Below the pieces are notes generated by a model. It made no database searches. It saw nothing but the letters and a program-made list of their open reading frames with translations, and was not told the DNA's origin. The position numbers and the translations under genes were made by a program. Shown piece after piece: positions 36,299-45,686 of a stretch of DNA of 64,000 bases. Position 1 is the stretch's first letter, and each line of letters opens with the position of its first letter. This DNA comes from Blautia wexlerae (GTDB taxonomy: Bacteria; Bacillota; Clostridia; Lachnospirales; Lachnospiraceae), in NCBI RefSeq assembly GCF_013300825.1, contig NZ_JAAIMY010000008.1, forward strand, positions 46,568 to 110,567. The letters are read 5' to 3'.

Positions 36299-37207
36299 AT
36301 GAACGAAAATTTTAAATCCGGATTTGTAGCGATTATCGGACGTCCAAACGTAGGTAAATCTACTCTGATGAATCATCTCATCGGACAGAAGATCGCTATC
36401 ACATCCAAGAAACCACAGACAACCAGAAACCGTATCCAGACCGTTTATACCTGTGACGAAGGTCAGATCGTATTTCTCGATACTCCCGGTATCCACAAGG
36501 CAAAGAATAAGCTGGGAGAATATATGGTCCAGGTGGCAGAGCGAACTTTAAAAGAGGTAGATGCCATTATGTGGCTGGTAGAGCCAAGTACCTTTATCGG
36601 GGCAGGAGAGCGTCATATTGCAGAACAGCTTCAGGGAATCGGAGTGCCGGTAATCCTGATCATCAACAAAATTGATACTGTATCAAAGGAAGAAATCCTT
36701 CCTGCTATTGACACCTACCGAAAAGTATGCGATTTCGCAGAGATTATCCCATGCTCCGCACTGCGTGGACAGAATACACAGGATATTATCGGTTGTATCC
36801 TGAAATATCTGCCTTACGGTCCTATGTTCTATGACGAGGATACAGTTACTGATCAGCCTCAGCGCCAGATCGTGGCTGAGATCATCCGCGAGAAAGCACT
36901 TCATGCACTGGATGCGGAAATTCCGCATGGGATCGCAGTTGCCATTGACCGGATGAAAACACGTCCGGGAAAAAATCCAATCGTGGATATTGATGCGACA
37001 ATTATCTGTGAAAGAGAATCTCACAAAGGAATTATCATCGGCAAACAGGGTGCGATGTTAAAGAAAATCGGAAGTAATGCAAGATATGAGATTGAGCGTA
37101 TGCTGGAATCAAAAGTGAATCTGAAGCTTTGGGTAAAAGTAAAGAAAGACTGGAGAGACAGTGATTTCCTTATCAAGAACTTTGGTTACGATAAGAAGGA
37201 AATCTAA
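36299..37207 (+). CDS. era: GTPase Era
   Basis: Essential GTPase in 16S rRNA/30S maturation. 302 residues. G1 GRPNVGKST (14-22), switch region KPQTTRNR, G3 DTPG in VFLDTPGIHKAK, G4 NKID, and a C-terminal KH domain with GIIIGKQGAMLKKIG. AAGGAAA precedes the start. Followed by recO 28 nt later, the normal era-recO order. Confidence 0.97.
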   Translation: MNENFKSGFVAIIGRPNVGKSTLMNHLIGQKIAITSKKPQTTRNRIQTVYTCDEGQIVFLDTPGIHKAKNKLGEYMVQVAERTLKEVDAIMWLVEPSTFIGAGERHIAEQLQGIGVPVILIINKIDTVSKEEILPAIDTYRKVCDFAEIIPCSALRGQNTQDIIGCILKYLPYGPMFYDEDTVTDQPQRQIVAEIIREKALHALDAEIPHGIAVAIDRMKTRPGKNPIVDIDATIICERESHKGIIIGKQGAMLKKIGSNARYEIERMLESKVNLKLWVKVKKDWRDSDFLIKNFGYDKKEI

Positions 37208-37235
37208 ATAAAAAGACAGTCAGGAAACAGAGAGA

Positions 37236-37988
37236 ATGAGTGATTTGATAACTGTGCAGGGAGTAGTGCTCTCTGCCATGCCTGTGGGAGAATATGACAA
37301 GCGGATCGTCCTTCTCACCAGAGAAAGAGGCAAGATTTCCGCGTTTGCAAAAGGAGCCCGCCGCCCAAACAGCCAGTTTCTGGCGGCTGCCAATCCTTTT
37401 GTGTTTGGAACCTTTGCCCTTTATGAGGGGCGTTCCAGTTATAATCTGAATCAGGTATCCATCAGTCATCATTTTGTGGAACTGGCAGGCGAACAGCCTG
37501 GAATCTACTATGGATATTATTTTCTGGAACTGGCAGATTATTTCGGACAGGAGGGGATTGACGAGAAAGAATCTATGAACCTTCTGTATGTGACAGTGAA
37601 GGCACTTCTGAACCCGAATATTGATGACAGGCTGGTGAGGTGTATTTTTGAACTTCGTATGATGGCTGCACAGGGATTGTGTCCTTCACTGTTTCATTGT
37701 GTGTGCTGCGAAAGACAGCCTGTGGAGGGAGAAGAGCTTTTCTTTTCTCAGCAGAATCATGGTATTCTGGATAAAGCCTGTCTGGGACATGTAAATGATG
37801 CAAAGAGAATCTCAGCACCTGCATTATATGCCATGCAGTACATAGTAACTGCCTCTCTTGGGAAGCTTTATACATTTACTGTTACAGAAGAAGTACTCCA
37901 TGAATTGGAACGTCATATCCATACCTATATTGCTGCGAACACTGAAAAACGGTTCAAAAGTCTGGAAATTCTGGAAATAATGAGCTGA
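37236..37988 (+). CDS. recO: DNA repair protein RecO
   Basis: Recombination mediator that loads RecA with RecF/RecR. 250 residues. N-terminal OB fold (TVQGVVLSAMPVGEYDKRIVLLTRERGKISAFAKGARR) and a helical C-terminal domain with the zinc-site cysteines HCVCCER and a further cysteine (KACLGHV). Co-transcribed with era. Confidence 0.95.
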   Translation: MSDLITVQGVVLSAMPVGEYDKRIVLLTRERGKISAFAKGARRPNSQFLAAANPFVFGTFALYEGRSSYNLNQVSISHHFVELAGEQPGIYYGYYFLELADYFGQEGIDEKESMNLLYVTVKALLNPNIDDRLVRCIFELRMMAAQGLCPSLFHCVCCERQPVEGEELFFSQQNHGILDKACLGHVNDAKRISAPALYAMQYIVTASLGKLYTFTVTEEVLHELERHIHTYIAANTEKRFKSLEILEIMS

Positions 37989-37994
37989 GATACC

Positions 37995-38023
37995 TTGAAA
38001 AAGAAATCAGATACAGTTATAAT
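37995..38023 (+). promoter_or_regulatory. glyQS promoter
   Basis: TTGAAA (37995-38000), 17-nt spacer, TATAAT (38018-38023). The 110-nt leader starts with a small TAACGT/ACGTTA hairpin. No T-box consensus was seen. Confidence 0.8.
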
Positions 38024-38140
38024 AACGTTAATTGTAGCTGTTTATTACGTTAATCAAATAGCGGAATGGATTGTGAACCAAATTGCCTGACGGATATGAA
38101 CAGTTACACGCATTTTATAAAAAGAACGAGGAGAATAGTC

Positions 38141-39535
38141 ATGGAAAAAACAATGGACAAAATCATTGCGCTGGCAAAGGCAAGAGGATTTGTTTACCCG
38201 GGTTCCGAAATCTATGGTGGTCTTGCAAACACATGGGATTACGGTAATCTTGGTGTAGAATTAAAGAATAACGTAAAACGTGCATGGTGGCAGAAATTTA
38301 TTCAGGAATCCCCATACAATGTAGGTGTTGACTGTGCAATCCTGATGAACCCGCAGACATGGGTTGCATCCGGACATCTGGGAAGCTTCTCTGACCCGCT
38401 GATGGACTGTAAGGAATGTCATGAGCGTTTCCGCGCAGATAAGATCATTGAGGATTTCAGCCAGGAGAACGGAATTGAACTGGAGAGCTCTGTAGATGGA
38501 TGGTCTCAGGAAGAAATGATGAACTTCATTAAAGATCACAATGTACCATGCCCTACATGCGGCAAACATAACTTTACAGATATCCGTCAGTTCAACCTGA
38601 TGTTCAAAACATTCCAGGGTGTTACAGAGGATGCCAAGAATACTGTATATTTAAGACCTGAGACAGCTCAGGGTATTTTCGTAAACTTTAAGAATGTTCA
38701 GAGAACATCCCGTAAGAAGATTCCGTTTGGTATCGGTCAGATTGGTAAATCTTTCCGTAACGAGATCACACCGGGTAACTTCACATTCCGTACACGTGAG
38801 TTCGAGCAGATGGAGCTTGAATTCTTCTGTGAGCCGGATACAGACCTTGAGTGGTTTGCATACTGGAAGAATTTCTGCCTGAACTGGTTACATTCTCTTG
38901 GATTAAAAGATGAAGAAGTTCGTTACCGTGATCATGACGCAGAAGAATTAAGCTTCTATAGCAAGGCTACCACAGACGTAGAGTTCCTGTTCCCGTTTGG
39001 ATGGGGCGAGCTGTGGGGAATCGCTGACAGAACAGATTATGACCTGACTCAGCATCAGAATGTATCCGGACAGGATCTGACATATTTTGATGATGAGAAG
39101 AAGCAGAAATATATCCCATATGTAATCGAGCCGTCACTGGGTGCTGACCGTGTAGTACTTGCATTCCTGTGCAGCGCATATGATGAGGAAGTTCTGGATG
39201 CAGAGAAGAATGACGTTCGTACTGTCCTTCATTTCCATCCGGCACTTGCACCTGTTAAGATCGGTGTGCTTCCTCTTTCCAAGAAGCTTAATGAGGGTGC
39301 AGAGAAGATCTATCAGCAGTTAAGCAAGAAATATAACTGTGAATATGATGATCGTGGAAACATTGGTAAACGTTACAGAAGACAGGATGAGATTGGTACT
39401 CCGTTCTGTGTAACTTATGACTTTGAGTCCGAAAACGACGGAGCAGTTACAATCCGCGACCGTGATACTATGGAGCAGGTTCGTGTGAAGATTGATGAAC
39501 TGGATGCATATTTTGCGGATAAATTTACATTTTAA
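38141..39535 (+). CDS. glyQS: Glycyl-tRNA synthetase, single-chain (homodimeric) type
   Basis: Charges tRNA-Gly. 464 residues from ATG 38141 with GAGGAG 7 nt upstream; a longer frame has no ribosome site. Class II synthetase: [14 protein letters not shown], a zinc-type CPTCGKHN insertion, [41 protein letters not shown] and an anticodon-binding C-terminal domain ([14 protein letters not shown]). The archaeal/eukaryotic-like dimer form, not the alpha2-beta2 form. Confidence 0.97.
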   Translation: MEKTMDKIIALAKARGFVYPGSEIYGGLANTWDYGNLGVELKNNVKRAWWQKFIQESPYNVGVDCAILMNPQTWVASGHLGSFSDPLMDCKECHERFRADKIIEDFSQENGIELESSVDGWSQEEMMNFIKDHNVPCPTCGKHNFTDIRQFNLMFKTFQGVTEDAKNTVYLRPETAQGIFVNFKNVQRTSRKKIPFGIGQIGKSFRNEITPGNFTFRTREFEQMELEFFCEPDTDLEWFAYWKNFCLNWLHSLGLKDEEVRYRDHDAEELSFYSKATTDVEFLFPFGWGELWGIADRTDYDLTQHQNVSGQDLTYFDDEKKQKYIPYVIEPSLGADRVVLAFLCSAYDEEVLDAEKNDVRTVLHFHPALAPVKIGVLPLSKKLNEGAEKIYQQLSKKYNCEYDDRGNIGKRYRRQDEIGTPFCVTYDFESENDGAVTIRDRDTMEQVRVKIDELDAYFADKFTF

Positions 39536-39543
39536 CTGAATAA

Positions 39544-39610
39544 ACTGCAAAGCAGTTATTCGGTTATATGAGCAAACAACAAAGAGGATGATTATATCCG
39601 CCTGACTGAA
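39544..39610 (+). repeat. Intergenic repeat, copy B (after glyQS)
   Basis: AACTGC-AAA-GCAGTT hairpin, TATTCGGTTATATGAGCAAA, then GAGGATGATTATATCCGC and CTGACTGAAAAA. It matches copy A (20745-20821) across its length. The second hairpin has lost one pair. Confidence 0.65.
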
Positions 39611-39666
39611 AAACAGCAAGGGAGCTGTATCGGATGGGAATCCGGGCACTCCTTTGCTGTTTTTTA
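39611..39666 (+). terminator. glyQS terminator
   Basis: AAACAGCAAGGGAG (39611-39624) pairs with CTCCTTTGCTGTTT (39649-39662), one G-U, followed by TTTT. Confidence 0.85.
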
Positions 39667-39722
39667 TTACAAAATATAGATTATAAAAATTCGATATCAA
39701 AAGTTGTCAAAACAACTTTTGC

Positions 39723-39751
39723 TTGTGTAAATATTCATTTTTTAGTATAAT
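39723..39751 (+). promoter_or_regulatory. Promoter of the Nramp-like/pxp/acc cluster
   Basis: TTGTGT (39723-39728), 17-nt spacer, TATAAT (39746-39751), about 27 nt upstream of the first ribosome site. Confidence 0.75.
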
Positions 39752-39784
39752 AAGCAATAATAACATGAAAAGGAGGCAATAAAA

Positions 39785-40987
39785 ATGAGCGAAAAGAAAA
39801 AGAGTGGCGGAGCCTTACTTGGCGCAGCGTTTCTGATGGCCACATCTGCAATCGGACCAGGATTCCTGACACAGACAGCAACCTTTACCGGACAGTATCA
39901 GGAAAGTTTTGGATTTGTTATCCTGGTTTCCGTAATCCTTGCAGCCATTGCACAGCTGAATATCTGGCGTGTGCTTTGTGTGACCGGACTTCGTGGTCAG
40001 GATGTTTCCAATAAGGTACTTCCGGGACTGGGATATCTGGTATCGATACTGATCGTATTCGGTGGTCTGGTATTTAATATCGGAAACGTAGGTGGCGGAG
40101 CACTTGGTTTTAACACATTGCTTGGAATACCTACCAAAGTTGGTTACATACTGGCAGGTCTTTTGGCAATCCTGGTATTTGTGCTGAAAAATGCCAAAAG
40201 TGCCATGGATACTATTACCAAGGTACTGGGTGCCATTATGATTATCGTAATCTTTGTTGTGATCATTGTGGTAAAACCACCGGTAGGAAGTGCATTGAAG
40301 AATACATTTGTACCGGAAGCCGGTGCCACAAATCTGATTCCTGCAATCCTTACACTTTTGGGAGGTACTGTTGGAGGATATATCACTTTCTCCGGCGCAC
40401 ATCGTCTGATTGATGCAGGAATTACAGGCGAGAAGAACCTGAAAGAGATCAACAAGAGTTCTGTTATGGGTATGATCATTGCTACGATTGTTCGTATTTT
40501 CCTGTTTCTGGCTGTTCTGGGCGTTGTTGTCAAGGGCGTAACACTGGATGCTGCAAATCCTGCAGCAGACGCTTTCAAGCAGGGGGCTGGTGGAATCGGA
40601 TACCGTTTTGCAGGTCTGGTTCTTCTGTGCGCAGCAATCACATCCATTATCGGTGCAGCTTATACTTCAGTTTCCTTCCTGAAGACTTTCAGCAAGTCTA
40701 TCGAGGAAAATGAAAATAAAGTGATCATCGGATTTATCATTATTTCTACAGCCATTATGTTTATCCTTGGAAATCCGGCAGTACTTCTTGTACTTGCAGG
40801 TGCTGTGAATGGTCTGATTCTTCCGATCACCCTGGCAATCTGTCTGATCGCTGCACATAAGAAATCTATTATGGGAGAGAATTATCATCATCCGGTAGTA
40901 CTTACCATTCTTGGAGTGATCGTGGTAATTCTTACAGCATACCTCGGTGTGACTACATTTGTATCTAAGATCGGTACATTGTTATAA
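39785..40987 (+). CDS. Nramp-related transporter (YcsG-like)
   Basis: 400 residues, about 11 membrane helices, AGGAGG upstream. It belongs to the Nramp superfamily by overall pattern, but the metal-coordinating motifs are absent. TM1 reads ATSAIGPGFLTQTA rather than DPGN, and TM6 reads GGYITFSGAHRL without the MPH-type methionine. In Bacillus the related YcsG gene sits beside the 5-oxoprolinase genes, as here. It therefore probably moves an organic substrate, perhaps 5-oxoproline, rather than Mn/Fe. First gene of the cluster; a hairpin separates it from pxpB. Confidence 0.8.
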   Translation: MSEKKKSGGALLGAAFLMATSAIGPGFLTQTATFTGQYQESFGFVILVSVILAAIAQLNIWRVLCVTGLRGQDVSNKVLPGLGYLVSILIVFGGLVFNIGNVGGGALGFNTLLGIPTKVGYILAGLLAILVFVLKNAKSAMDTITKVLGAIMIIVIFVVIIVVKPPVGSALKNTFVPEAGATNLIPAILTLLGGTVGGYITFSGAHRLIDAGITGEKNLKEINKSSVMGMIIATIVRIFLFLAVLGVVVKGVTLDAANPAADAFKQGAGGIGYRFAGLVLLCAAITSIIGAAYTSVSFLKTFSKSIEENENKVIIGFIIISTAIMFILGNPAVLLVLAGAVNGLILPITLAICLIAAHKKSIMGENYHHPVVLTILGVIVVILTAYLGVTTFVSKIGTLL

Positions 40988-41027
40988 TTGAGGAAAATGT
41001 ATCCGGTTTTCAGACTGGAGAGTATAT

Positions 41028-41062
41028 CAAAAAGGTGTGATCGTCCAGGTTGCACCTTTTTG
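41028..41062 (+). terminator. Terminator/attenuator between the Nramp-like gene and pxpB
   Basis: CAAAAAGGTG (41028-41037) pairs with CACCTTTTTG (41053-41062). It may reduce read-through into the pxp genes. Confidence 0.6.
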
Positions 41063-41140
41063 GTTCATTAACAGCCATGTGATGCAGAAAGAAGCAGATA
41101 AAAAGACATGGCGAAAAGATTAAGAAAAGAGGAGCAGATT

Positions 41141-41866
41141 ATGCCGGACATTAGAATTTTAACAGAAGGTGATTCTTCTGTTCTGGTTGAATTTGGCAAA
41201 GAGATCAGTCCGGAGATCAACCGGAAGATCACTGCCACTGTACAGCTTATGAAAGAACAGCATATAGAGGGAGTTGTAGATATGATCCCTGCGTTCTGTT
41301 CTTTGCTGGTTAATTATGACCCGCGTGTGATTTCCTACGATGACCTGAAAAAAAGACTGGAAATTCTGTTAAAGATGGAAGTTACAGCAGGTGAAGGATG
41401 CAGAAAAGTTTATGAGATCCCTGTATGCTATGGAGGAGAATATGGCCCGGATATTGAGAATATTGCAGAACATGCCGGACTTTCCGTAGAGGAAGTAATA
41501 AAGATTCATTCTTCCAGAGATTACCTGATCTATATGCTTGGTTTTCTTCCGGGCTTTTGTTATCTGGGCGGGCTGGATGAAAGGATCCATACACCCCGTC
41601 TTGCAAATCCCAGAATCAAGATCAATGCAGGAAGTGTGGGAATCGGTGGTTCCCAGACAGGGATTTATCCTCTGGATTCTCCGGGAGGATGGCAGCTGAT
41701 GGGAATGACACCTGTAAAAACCTATGATCCGGACCGTGAAATCCCGATTCTGGTAGAGGCAGGAGATTATATCCGTTTTGTACCGATCGATGAAGATGAG
41801 TACAAACGGATCAGAGAATTAGTAGAACGTGGCGAATACCAGTGCACCGTTCATGAGGAGGCATAA
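41141..41866 (+). CDS. pxpB: 5-oxoprolinase subunit PxpB (KipI family, CT_C_D domain)
   Basis: 241 residues from ATG 41141, with GAGGAG upstream. Carboxyltransferase subdomain C/D fold: GDSSVLVEFG, VDMIPAFCSLLVNYDP, YLIYMLGFLPGFCYLGGLD, PRIKINAGSVGIGGSQTGIYPLDSPGGW in outline. Together with PxpA and PxpC it forms the ATP-dependent 5-oxoprolinase (5-oxoproline to glutamate). KipI of Bacillus also inhibits KinA. pxpC begins right after the stop, so they are coupled. Confidence 0.93.
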   Translation: MPDIRILTEGDSSVLVEFGKEISPEINRKITATVQLMKEQHIEGVVDMIPAFCSLLVNYDPRVISYDDLKKRLEILLKMEVTAGEGCRKVYEIPVCYGGEYGPDIENIAEHAGLSVEEVIKIHSSRDYLIYMLGFLPGFCYLGGLDERIHTPRLANPRIKINAGSVGIGGSQTGIYPLDSPGGWQLMGMTPVKTYDPDREIPILVEAGDYIRFVPIDEDEYKRIRELVERGEYQCTVHEEA

Positions 41867-41867
41867 A

Positions 41868-42875
41868 ATGGGAATTCGTATATTAAAAGGCGGAATGATG
41901 ACAACGGTTCAGGATCTGGGGCGTTATGGATATCAGAGTCAGGGATTCAGTGTGGCAGGAGTCATGGATGTCCGTTCATTCAAAATAGCCAATCTTCTTC
42001 TGGATAATCCGGAGAATGAGGCAGTATTGGAGATAACGCTGATAGGCCCAACCCTTGAATTTACATCAGCTACTATCATTGCAATCACAGGCGGAGATTT
42101 CCAGCCAACCATTAATGGAGAGCCGGCTCCCATGTATACAGCCCTGTATATGAATAAGGGAGATGTACTGAAATTTGGAAGCGCCAGAACGGGAAGCAGA
42201 GGTTATATTGCTTTTTCCAGTTATCTGGATATTCCGGTAGTGATGGGAAGCCGATGCACCAATTTAAAGAGTGGTCTGGGCGGATTTAAGGGAAGAAAAC
42301 TGGAAGCGGACGATTATATCGGATTTCGTATTAAGAGACGTTATCTGCCGTTTTTCCTTTCCCGAAAGCTTGATATGGATGAGTTTGATCAGACAGAAGC
42401 AACACTGCGGGTAGTAATGGGACCGCAGGATGGTATGTTCAGCAAACAGGGCATCCAGACTTTCCTGGGCAGTGAGTATACAGTGACAAATGAATTTGAC
42501 CGTATGGGCTGCAGGCTGGAGGGACCGTTTATTGCTCCTAAGGAGACTTCGGATATTATTTCCGACGGAATCGCATTTGGGGCTATACAGGTACCTTCCC
42601 ATGGTAAACCTATCATTCTGCTGGCTGACCGTCAGACAACGGGCGGTTATGGGAAAATTGCCACAGTGGCATCTGTGGATATTCCCAAGCTGGTACAGAG
42701 AAAAACAGATGATAAGATACATTTCAAGGCAATTACCGTACAGGAGGCTCAGGCTCTTTATGTTGAGGAAATGAAAGAACTTGACGGACTGAGAAAGATC
42801 ATTCATCAGCCATGTAAAGAGGTTCTGGATTGCCGTCTGGTGGCAAAGAGACTGCGCAAGCTGTTTGAAGAATAA
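41868..42875 (+). CDS. pxpC: 5-oxoprolinase subunit PxpC (KipA family, CT_A_B domain)
   Basis: 335 residues from ATG 41868, with GAGGAGG inside the end of pxpB. Family pattern: ILKGGMMTTVQDLGRYGYQ, GVMDVRSFKIANLLLDNP, LEITLIGPTLEF, VVMGPQDGMF, EFDRMGCRLEGP, QVPSHGKPIILLADRQTTGGY in parts. This is the partner carboxyltransferase-like half of PxpB; the same A/B and C/D halves occur fused in urea carboxylase. The next gene is a biotin carrier protein, which fits a biotin-dependent role. Confidence 0.93.
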   Translation: MGIRILKGGMMTTVQDLGRYGYQSQGFSVAGVMDVRSFKIANLLLDNPENEAVLEITLIGPTLEFTSATIIAITGGDFQPTINGEPAPMYTALYMNKGDVLKFGSARTGSRGYIAFSSYLDIPVVMGSRCTNLKSGLGGFKGRKLEADDYIGFRIKRRYLPFFLSRKLDMDEFDQTEATLRVVMGPQDGMFSKQGIQTFLGSEYTVTNEFDRMGCRLEGPFIAPKETSDIISDGIAFGAIQVPSHGKPIILLADRQTTGGYGKIATVASVDIPKLVQRKTDDKIHFKAITVQEAQALYVEEMKELDGLRKIIHQPCKEVLDCRLVAKRLRKLFEE

Positions 42876-42917
42876 CCGTAAAAAATAATATAAAATAGAC
42901 AGAAAGGATAATGTTTG

Positions 42918-43355
42918 ATGGATTTAGAGAAGATTGAAGGACTGGTAAAGATTATTGAGGATTCATCCCTTAATGAATTCACATATAAGGACAAGGATGT
43001 AAAGATTACAATGAGCAAGCTGGATCATCCTCCTGTAGTTGCAACGGGAGTTCCTGTGGCTGCATCTGCACCTGTGAATACAATTGTGGAAAAAGCAGAG
43101 GAAGAAGAGGAGGAAAGTCTGTTTATCACTTCTCCTATCGTAGGAACCTTCTATTCTGCAGCTGCTCCGGATGTACCTGCTTTTGTAAAGGTGGGAGATC
43201 AGGTAAAAGCAGGACAGACAGTGTGTATTCTGGAAGCTATGAAGCTTATGAATGAGATCCAGAGTGACTATGACTGTGAGATTGAAGCAGTTCTGGTAAG
43301 TAATGAACAGAAAGTAGAATATGGACAGCCTCTGTTCCGTGTTAAGAGACTGTAG
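42918..43355 (+). CDS. accB: Biotin carboxyl carrier protein
   Basis: 145 residues from ATG 42918, AAAGGA upstream. Standard AccB build: an N-terminal helix (MDLEKIEGLVKIIEDS), an Ala/Pro/Glu linker, then the biotinyl domain with ITSPIVGTFY and the biotin lysine Lys109 in EAMKLM. It lies between pxpC and accC, with no accA/accD in the window. It can serve acetyl-CoA carboxylase or be dedicated to the PxpBC pair. Confidence 0.95.
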   Translation: MDLEKIEGLVKIIEDSSLNEFTYKDKDVKITMSKLDHPPVVATGVPVAASAPVNTIVEKAEEEEEESLFITSPIVGTFYSAAAPDVPAFVKVGDQVKAGQTVCILEAMKLMNEIQSDYDCEIEAVLVSNEQKVEYGQPLFRVKRL

Positions 43356-43373
43356 GATAAGGAGGCTTTCATA

Positions 43374-44723
43374 TTGTTTAATAAAATTTTGATCGCCAAC
43401 CGTGGGGAGATTGCAGTTCGGATCATACGTGCCTGCAGGAATCTGGGGATCCGAAGTGTAGCTGTTTATTCAAAAGAAGATGCTAAGAGCCTTCATGTAC
43501 AGCTGGCAGACCAGCGTATCTGTATCGGAGAAGGTCCTGCCAGAAACAGCTACCTGAACATGGACCGGATCATTGCTGCAGCAGAAAATATGGGAGCAGA
43601 TGCTATCCATCCCGGTTTTGGCTTTCTTTCAGAAAACAGTGAGTTTGTCCGCAAATGCAAAGAAAACGGAATTACCTTTATCGGACCGGATGCGGATGTG
43701 ATCGATAAGATGGGAAATAAATCCCATGCCCGTAAAACCATGATGGATGCCGGGGTACCGGTTGTACCGGGAACAAAGGAACCTGTATACGATGCAGAAA
43801 CAGGTAAAAAACTGGCTGAAGAGATTGGATATCCGGTTATGATCAAGGCTTCCTCAGGCGGTGGTGGCAAGGGAATGCGTGTGGCTGCCAATGAGGATGA
43901 ATTTGAATTTCAGTTTAATATGGCACAGAGAGAATCAGCCAATGCTTTTGGGGATGATACTATGTACATTGAACGTTTTGTAGAAAATCCCCGCCATGTG
44001 GAGATTCAGATCATGGCAGACAGTCATGGAAATGTGGTGGCACTGGGAGAACGTGACTGTTCGGTACAGAGAAATCATCAGAAGCTGATCGAGGAATCCC
44101 CGTCCCCTGCCATTGATGAAAAAACCCGCAGGAAAATGAACGAATATGCAGTTCTTGCTGCGAAAACAGTAGGTTATACCAATGCAGGAACGATTGAATT
44201 TATCGTAGACCCCAAAGGCAACTTCTATTTCATGGAAATGAATACCAGAATCCAGGTGGAGCATGGAGTAACAGAGATGGTTACAGGCACAGATCTGATC
44301 ATTGAGCAGATTCGTGTGGCTATGGGAGAGGAGTTAAGCTTTAAACAGGAAGATATCCGAATTAAAGGACATGCTATTGAATGCCGTATCAACGCAGAGA
44401 TTCCTGAGAAAAATTTCATGCCAAGTCCCGGAGTAGTACAGCATATGCATCTTCCGGCAGGCAACGGAGTCCGGGTGGATACTGCCCTTTATACAGGCTA
44501 CAAGATTCCGTCAGAGTATGATTCCATGATTGCGAAGGTAATCGTTCATGCACCTGACAGAGAGGCTGCCCTGCAGAAAATGCGCTCTGCGCTGGATGAG
44601 ATGGTGGTCATGGGTGTGGAGACAAACCTTGATTTCCAGTATCAGATTATGAAGAATCAGGTATTCTGCGACGGAAAGGCAGATACGGGATTTATTGAGA
44701 ATGTACTGAAAATTAAGGGATAA
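43374..44723 (+). CDS. accC: Biotin carboxylase
   Basis: ATP-grasp enzyme that carboxylates biotin on the carrier protein. 449 residues from TTG 43374, AAGGAGG 8 nt upstream. FNKILIANRGEIAVRIIRAC, HPGFGFLSEN, the glycine-rich loop SSGGGGKGMR, ERDCSVQRNHQKLIEE and MEMNTRIQVEHGVTE are all present. Full length, no carrier domain fused. Clustered with pxpB/C/A. Confidence 0.96.
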   Translation: MFNKILIANRGEIAVRIIRACRNLGIRSVAVYSKEDAKSLHVQLADQRICIGEGPARNSYLNMDRIIAAAENMGADAIHPGFGFLSENSEFVRKCKENGITFIGPDADVIDKMGNKSHARKTMMDAGVPVVPGTKEPVYDAETGKKLAEEIGYPVMIKASSGGGGKGMRVAANEDEFEFQFNMAQRESANAFGDDTMYIERFVENPRHVEIQIMADSHGNVVALGERDCSVQRNHQKLIEESPSPAIDEKTRRKMNEYAVLAAKTVGYTNAGTIEFIVDPKGNFYFMEMNTRIQVEHGVTEMVTGTDLIIEQIRVAMGEELSFKQEDIRIKGHAIECRINAEIPEKNFMPSPGVVQHMHLPAGNGVRVDTALYTGYKIPSEYDSMIAKVIVHAPDREAALQKMRSALDEMVVMGVETNLDFQYQIMKNQVFCDGKADTGFIENVLKIKG

Positions 44724-44809
44724 GATTGTAGGTAAGGATTCTGTATACGGATTGAGGGAGTGATTTTTCAAACACGCTCTGGGAAATAAATAGAAAAGAG
44801 GTAAGGTAA

Positions 44810-45580
44810 ATGTATACAGTAGATTTAAACAGTGATCTGGGAGAAAGTTTTGGAAACTATAAAATCGGTAATGACGATAAGGTCATTCCGCTGATTTCCT
44901 CTGCAAATGTAGCCTGCGGTTATCATGCTTCAGATCCGGTAGTTATGGGAAATACGCTGGCAATGGCAAAGGAAGCGGGAATTCGTATAGGAGCACATCC
45001 GGGTTTTCCTGATCTGATGGGCTTCGGAAGAAGAAATCTGAGTGTTTCCCCTGCAGAGGCAAAAGCATATGTGCTTTATCAGCTGGGTGCACTGGATGCA
45101 TTCTGCAGAGTAACCGGTGTAAAAATGCAGCATGTAAAGCCTCATGGAGCCTTATATAATATGGCTGCAGAGGACTATGCCCTTTCTACTGCGATCTGTG
45201 AGGCAATCAAAGAATTTGACAGCAGTCTGATCGTACTTGCTCTTTCCGGTGGACAGCTGGCAAAGGCTGCTCAGGATATGGGCCTGCGTACAGCTATGGA
45301 GGTTTTTGCAGACCGCGCCTATGAAGAAGATGGTACTCTGGTAAACAGACGTAAGGAAGGTGCTGTGATCACTGATGAAAATGAGGCTATTGTCAGGGTG
45401 ATCCGTATGGTCAAAGAGAAAAAGATTACTGCAATTACAGGAAAAGATATTGATATTCAGGCAGATTCTGTCTGCGTTCATGGAGACGGAGCCAAGGCTC
45501 TGGCGTTTGTGGAAAAAATCAGAGAGGCTTTTGTAAAAGAAGGAATCCAGATCAGTTCTCTGGATGAGTTTGTAAAATAA
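44810..45580 (+). CDS. pxpA: 5-oxoprolinase subunit PxpA (LamB/YcsF family)
   Basis: 256 residues, normal length. [12 protein letters not shown] at the N-terminus, [36 protein letters not shown] and [17 protein letters not shown] are the family signature of this TIM-barrel deacetylase-like fold. Needed with PxpB and PxpC for ATP-dependent 5-oxoproline cleavage. Last gene of the cluster, 86 nt after accC. Confidence 0.95.
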   Translation: MYTVDLNSDLGESFGNYKIGNDDKVIPLISSANVACGYHASDPVVMGNTLAMAKEAGIRIGAHPGFPDLMGFGRRNLSVSPAEAKAYVLYQLGALDAFCRVTGVKMQHVKPHGALYNMAAEDYALSTAICEAIKEFDSSLIVLALSGGQLAKAAQDMGLRTAMEVFADRAYEEDGTLVNRRKEGAVITDENEAIVRVIRMVKEKKITAITGKDIDIQADSVCVHGDGAKALAFVEKIREAFVKEGIQISSLDEFVK

Positions 45581-45623
45581 AAGAAATTTAGAAACAACTA
45601 TTAAAAGGACTGAAGTAAAGAGA

Positions 45624-45652
45624 CTGTGGCACAGATTTTCTGATTGCCACAG
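45624..45652. terminator. Hairpin between pxpA and the convergent kinase gene
   Basis: CTGTGGCA (45624-45631) and TGCCACAG (45645-45652) with a 13-nt loop; the following sequence is only moderately T-rich. Confidence 0.55.
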
Positions 45653-45686
45653 CCTTGTTGCTGTTTTACAGCTTGCAGCGGTCCTT

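Noticed and set aside
38024..38140. Possible T-box or glycine riboswitch ahead of glyQS
   Set aside because: The 110-nt leader is too short and no T-box core or glycine aptamer consensus was found; only a small TAACGT/ACGTTA hairpin is visible.
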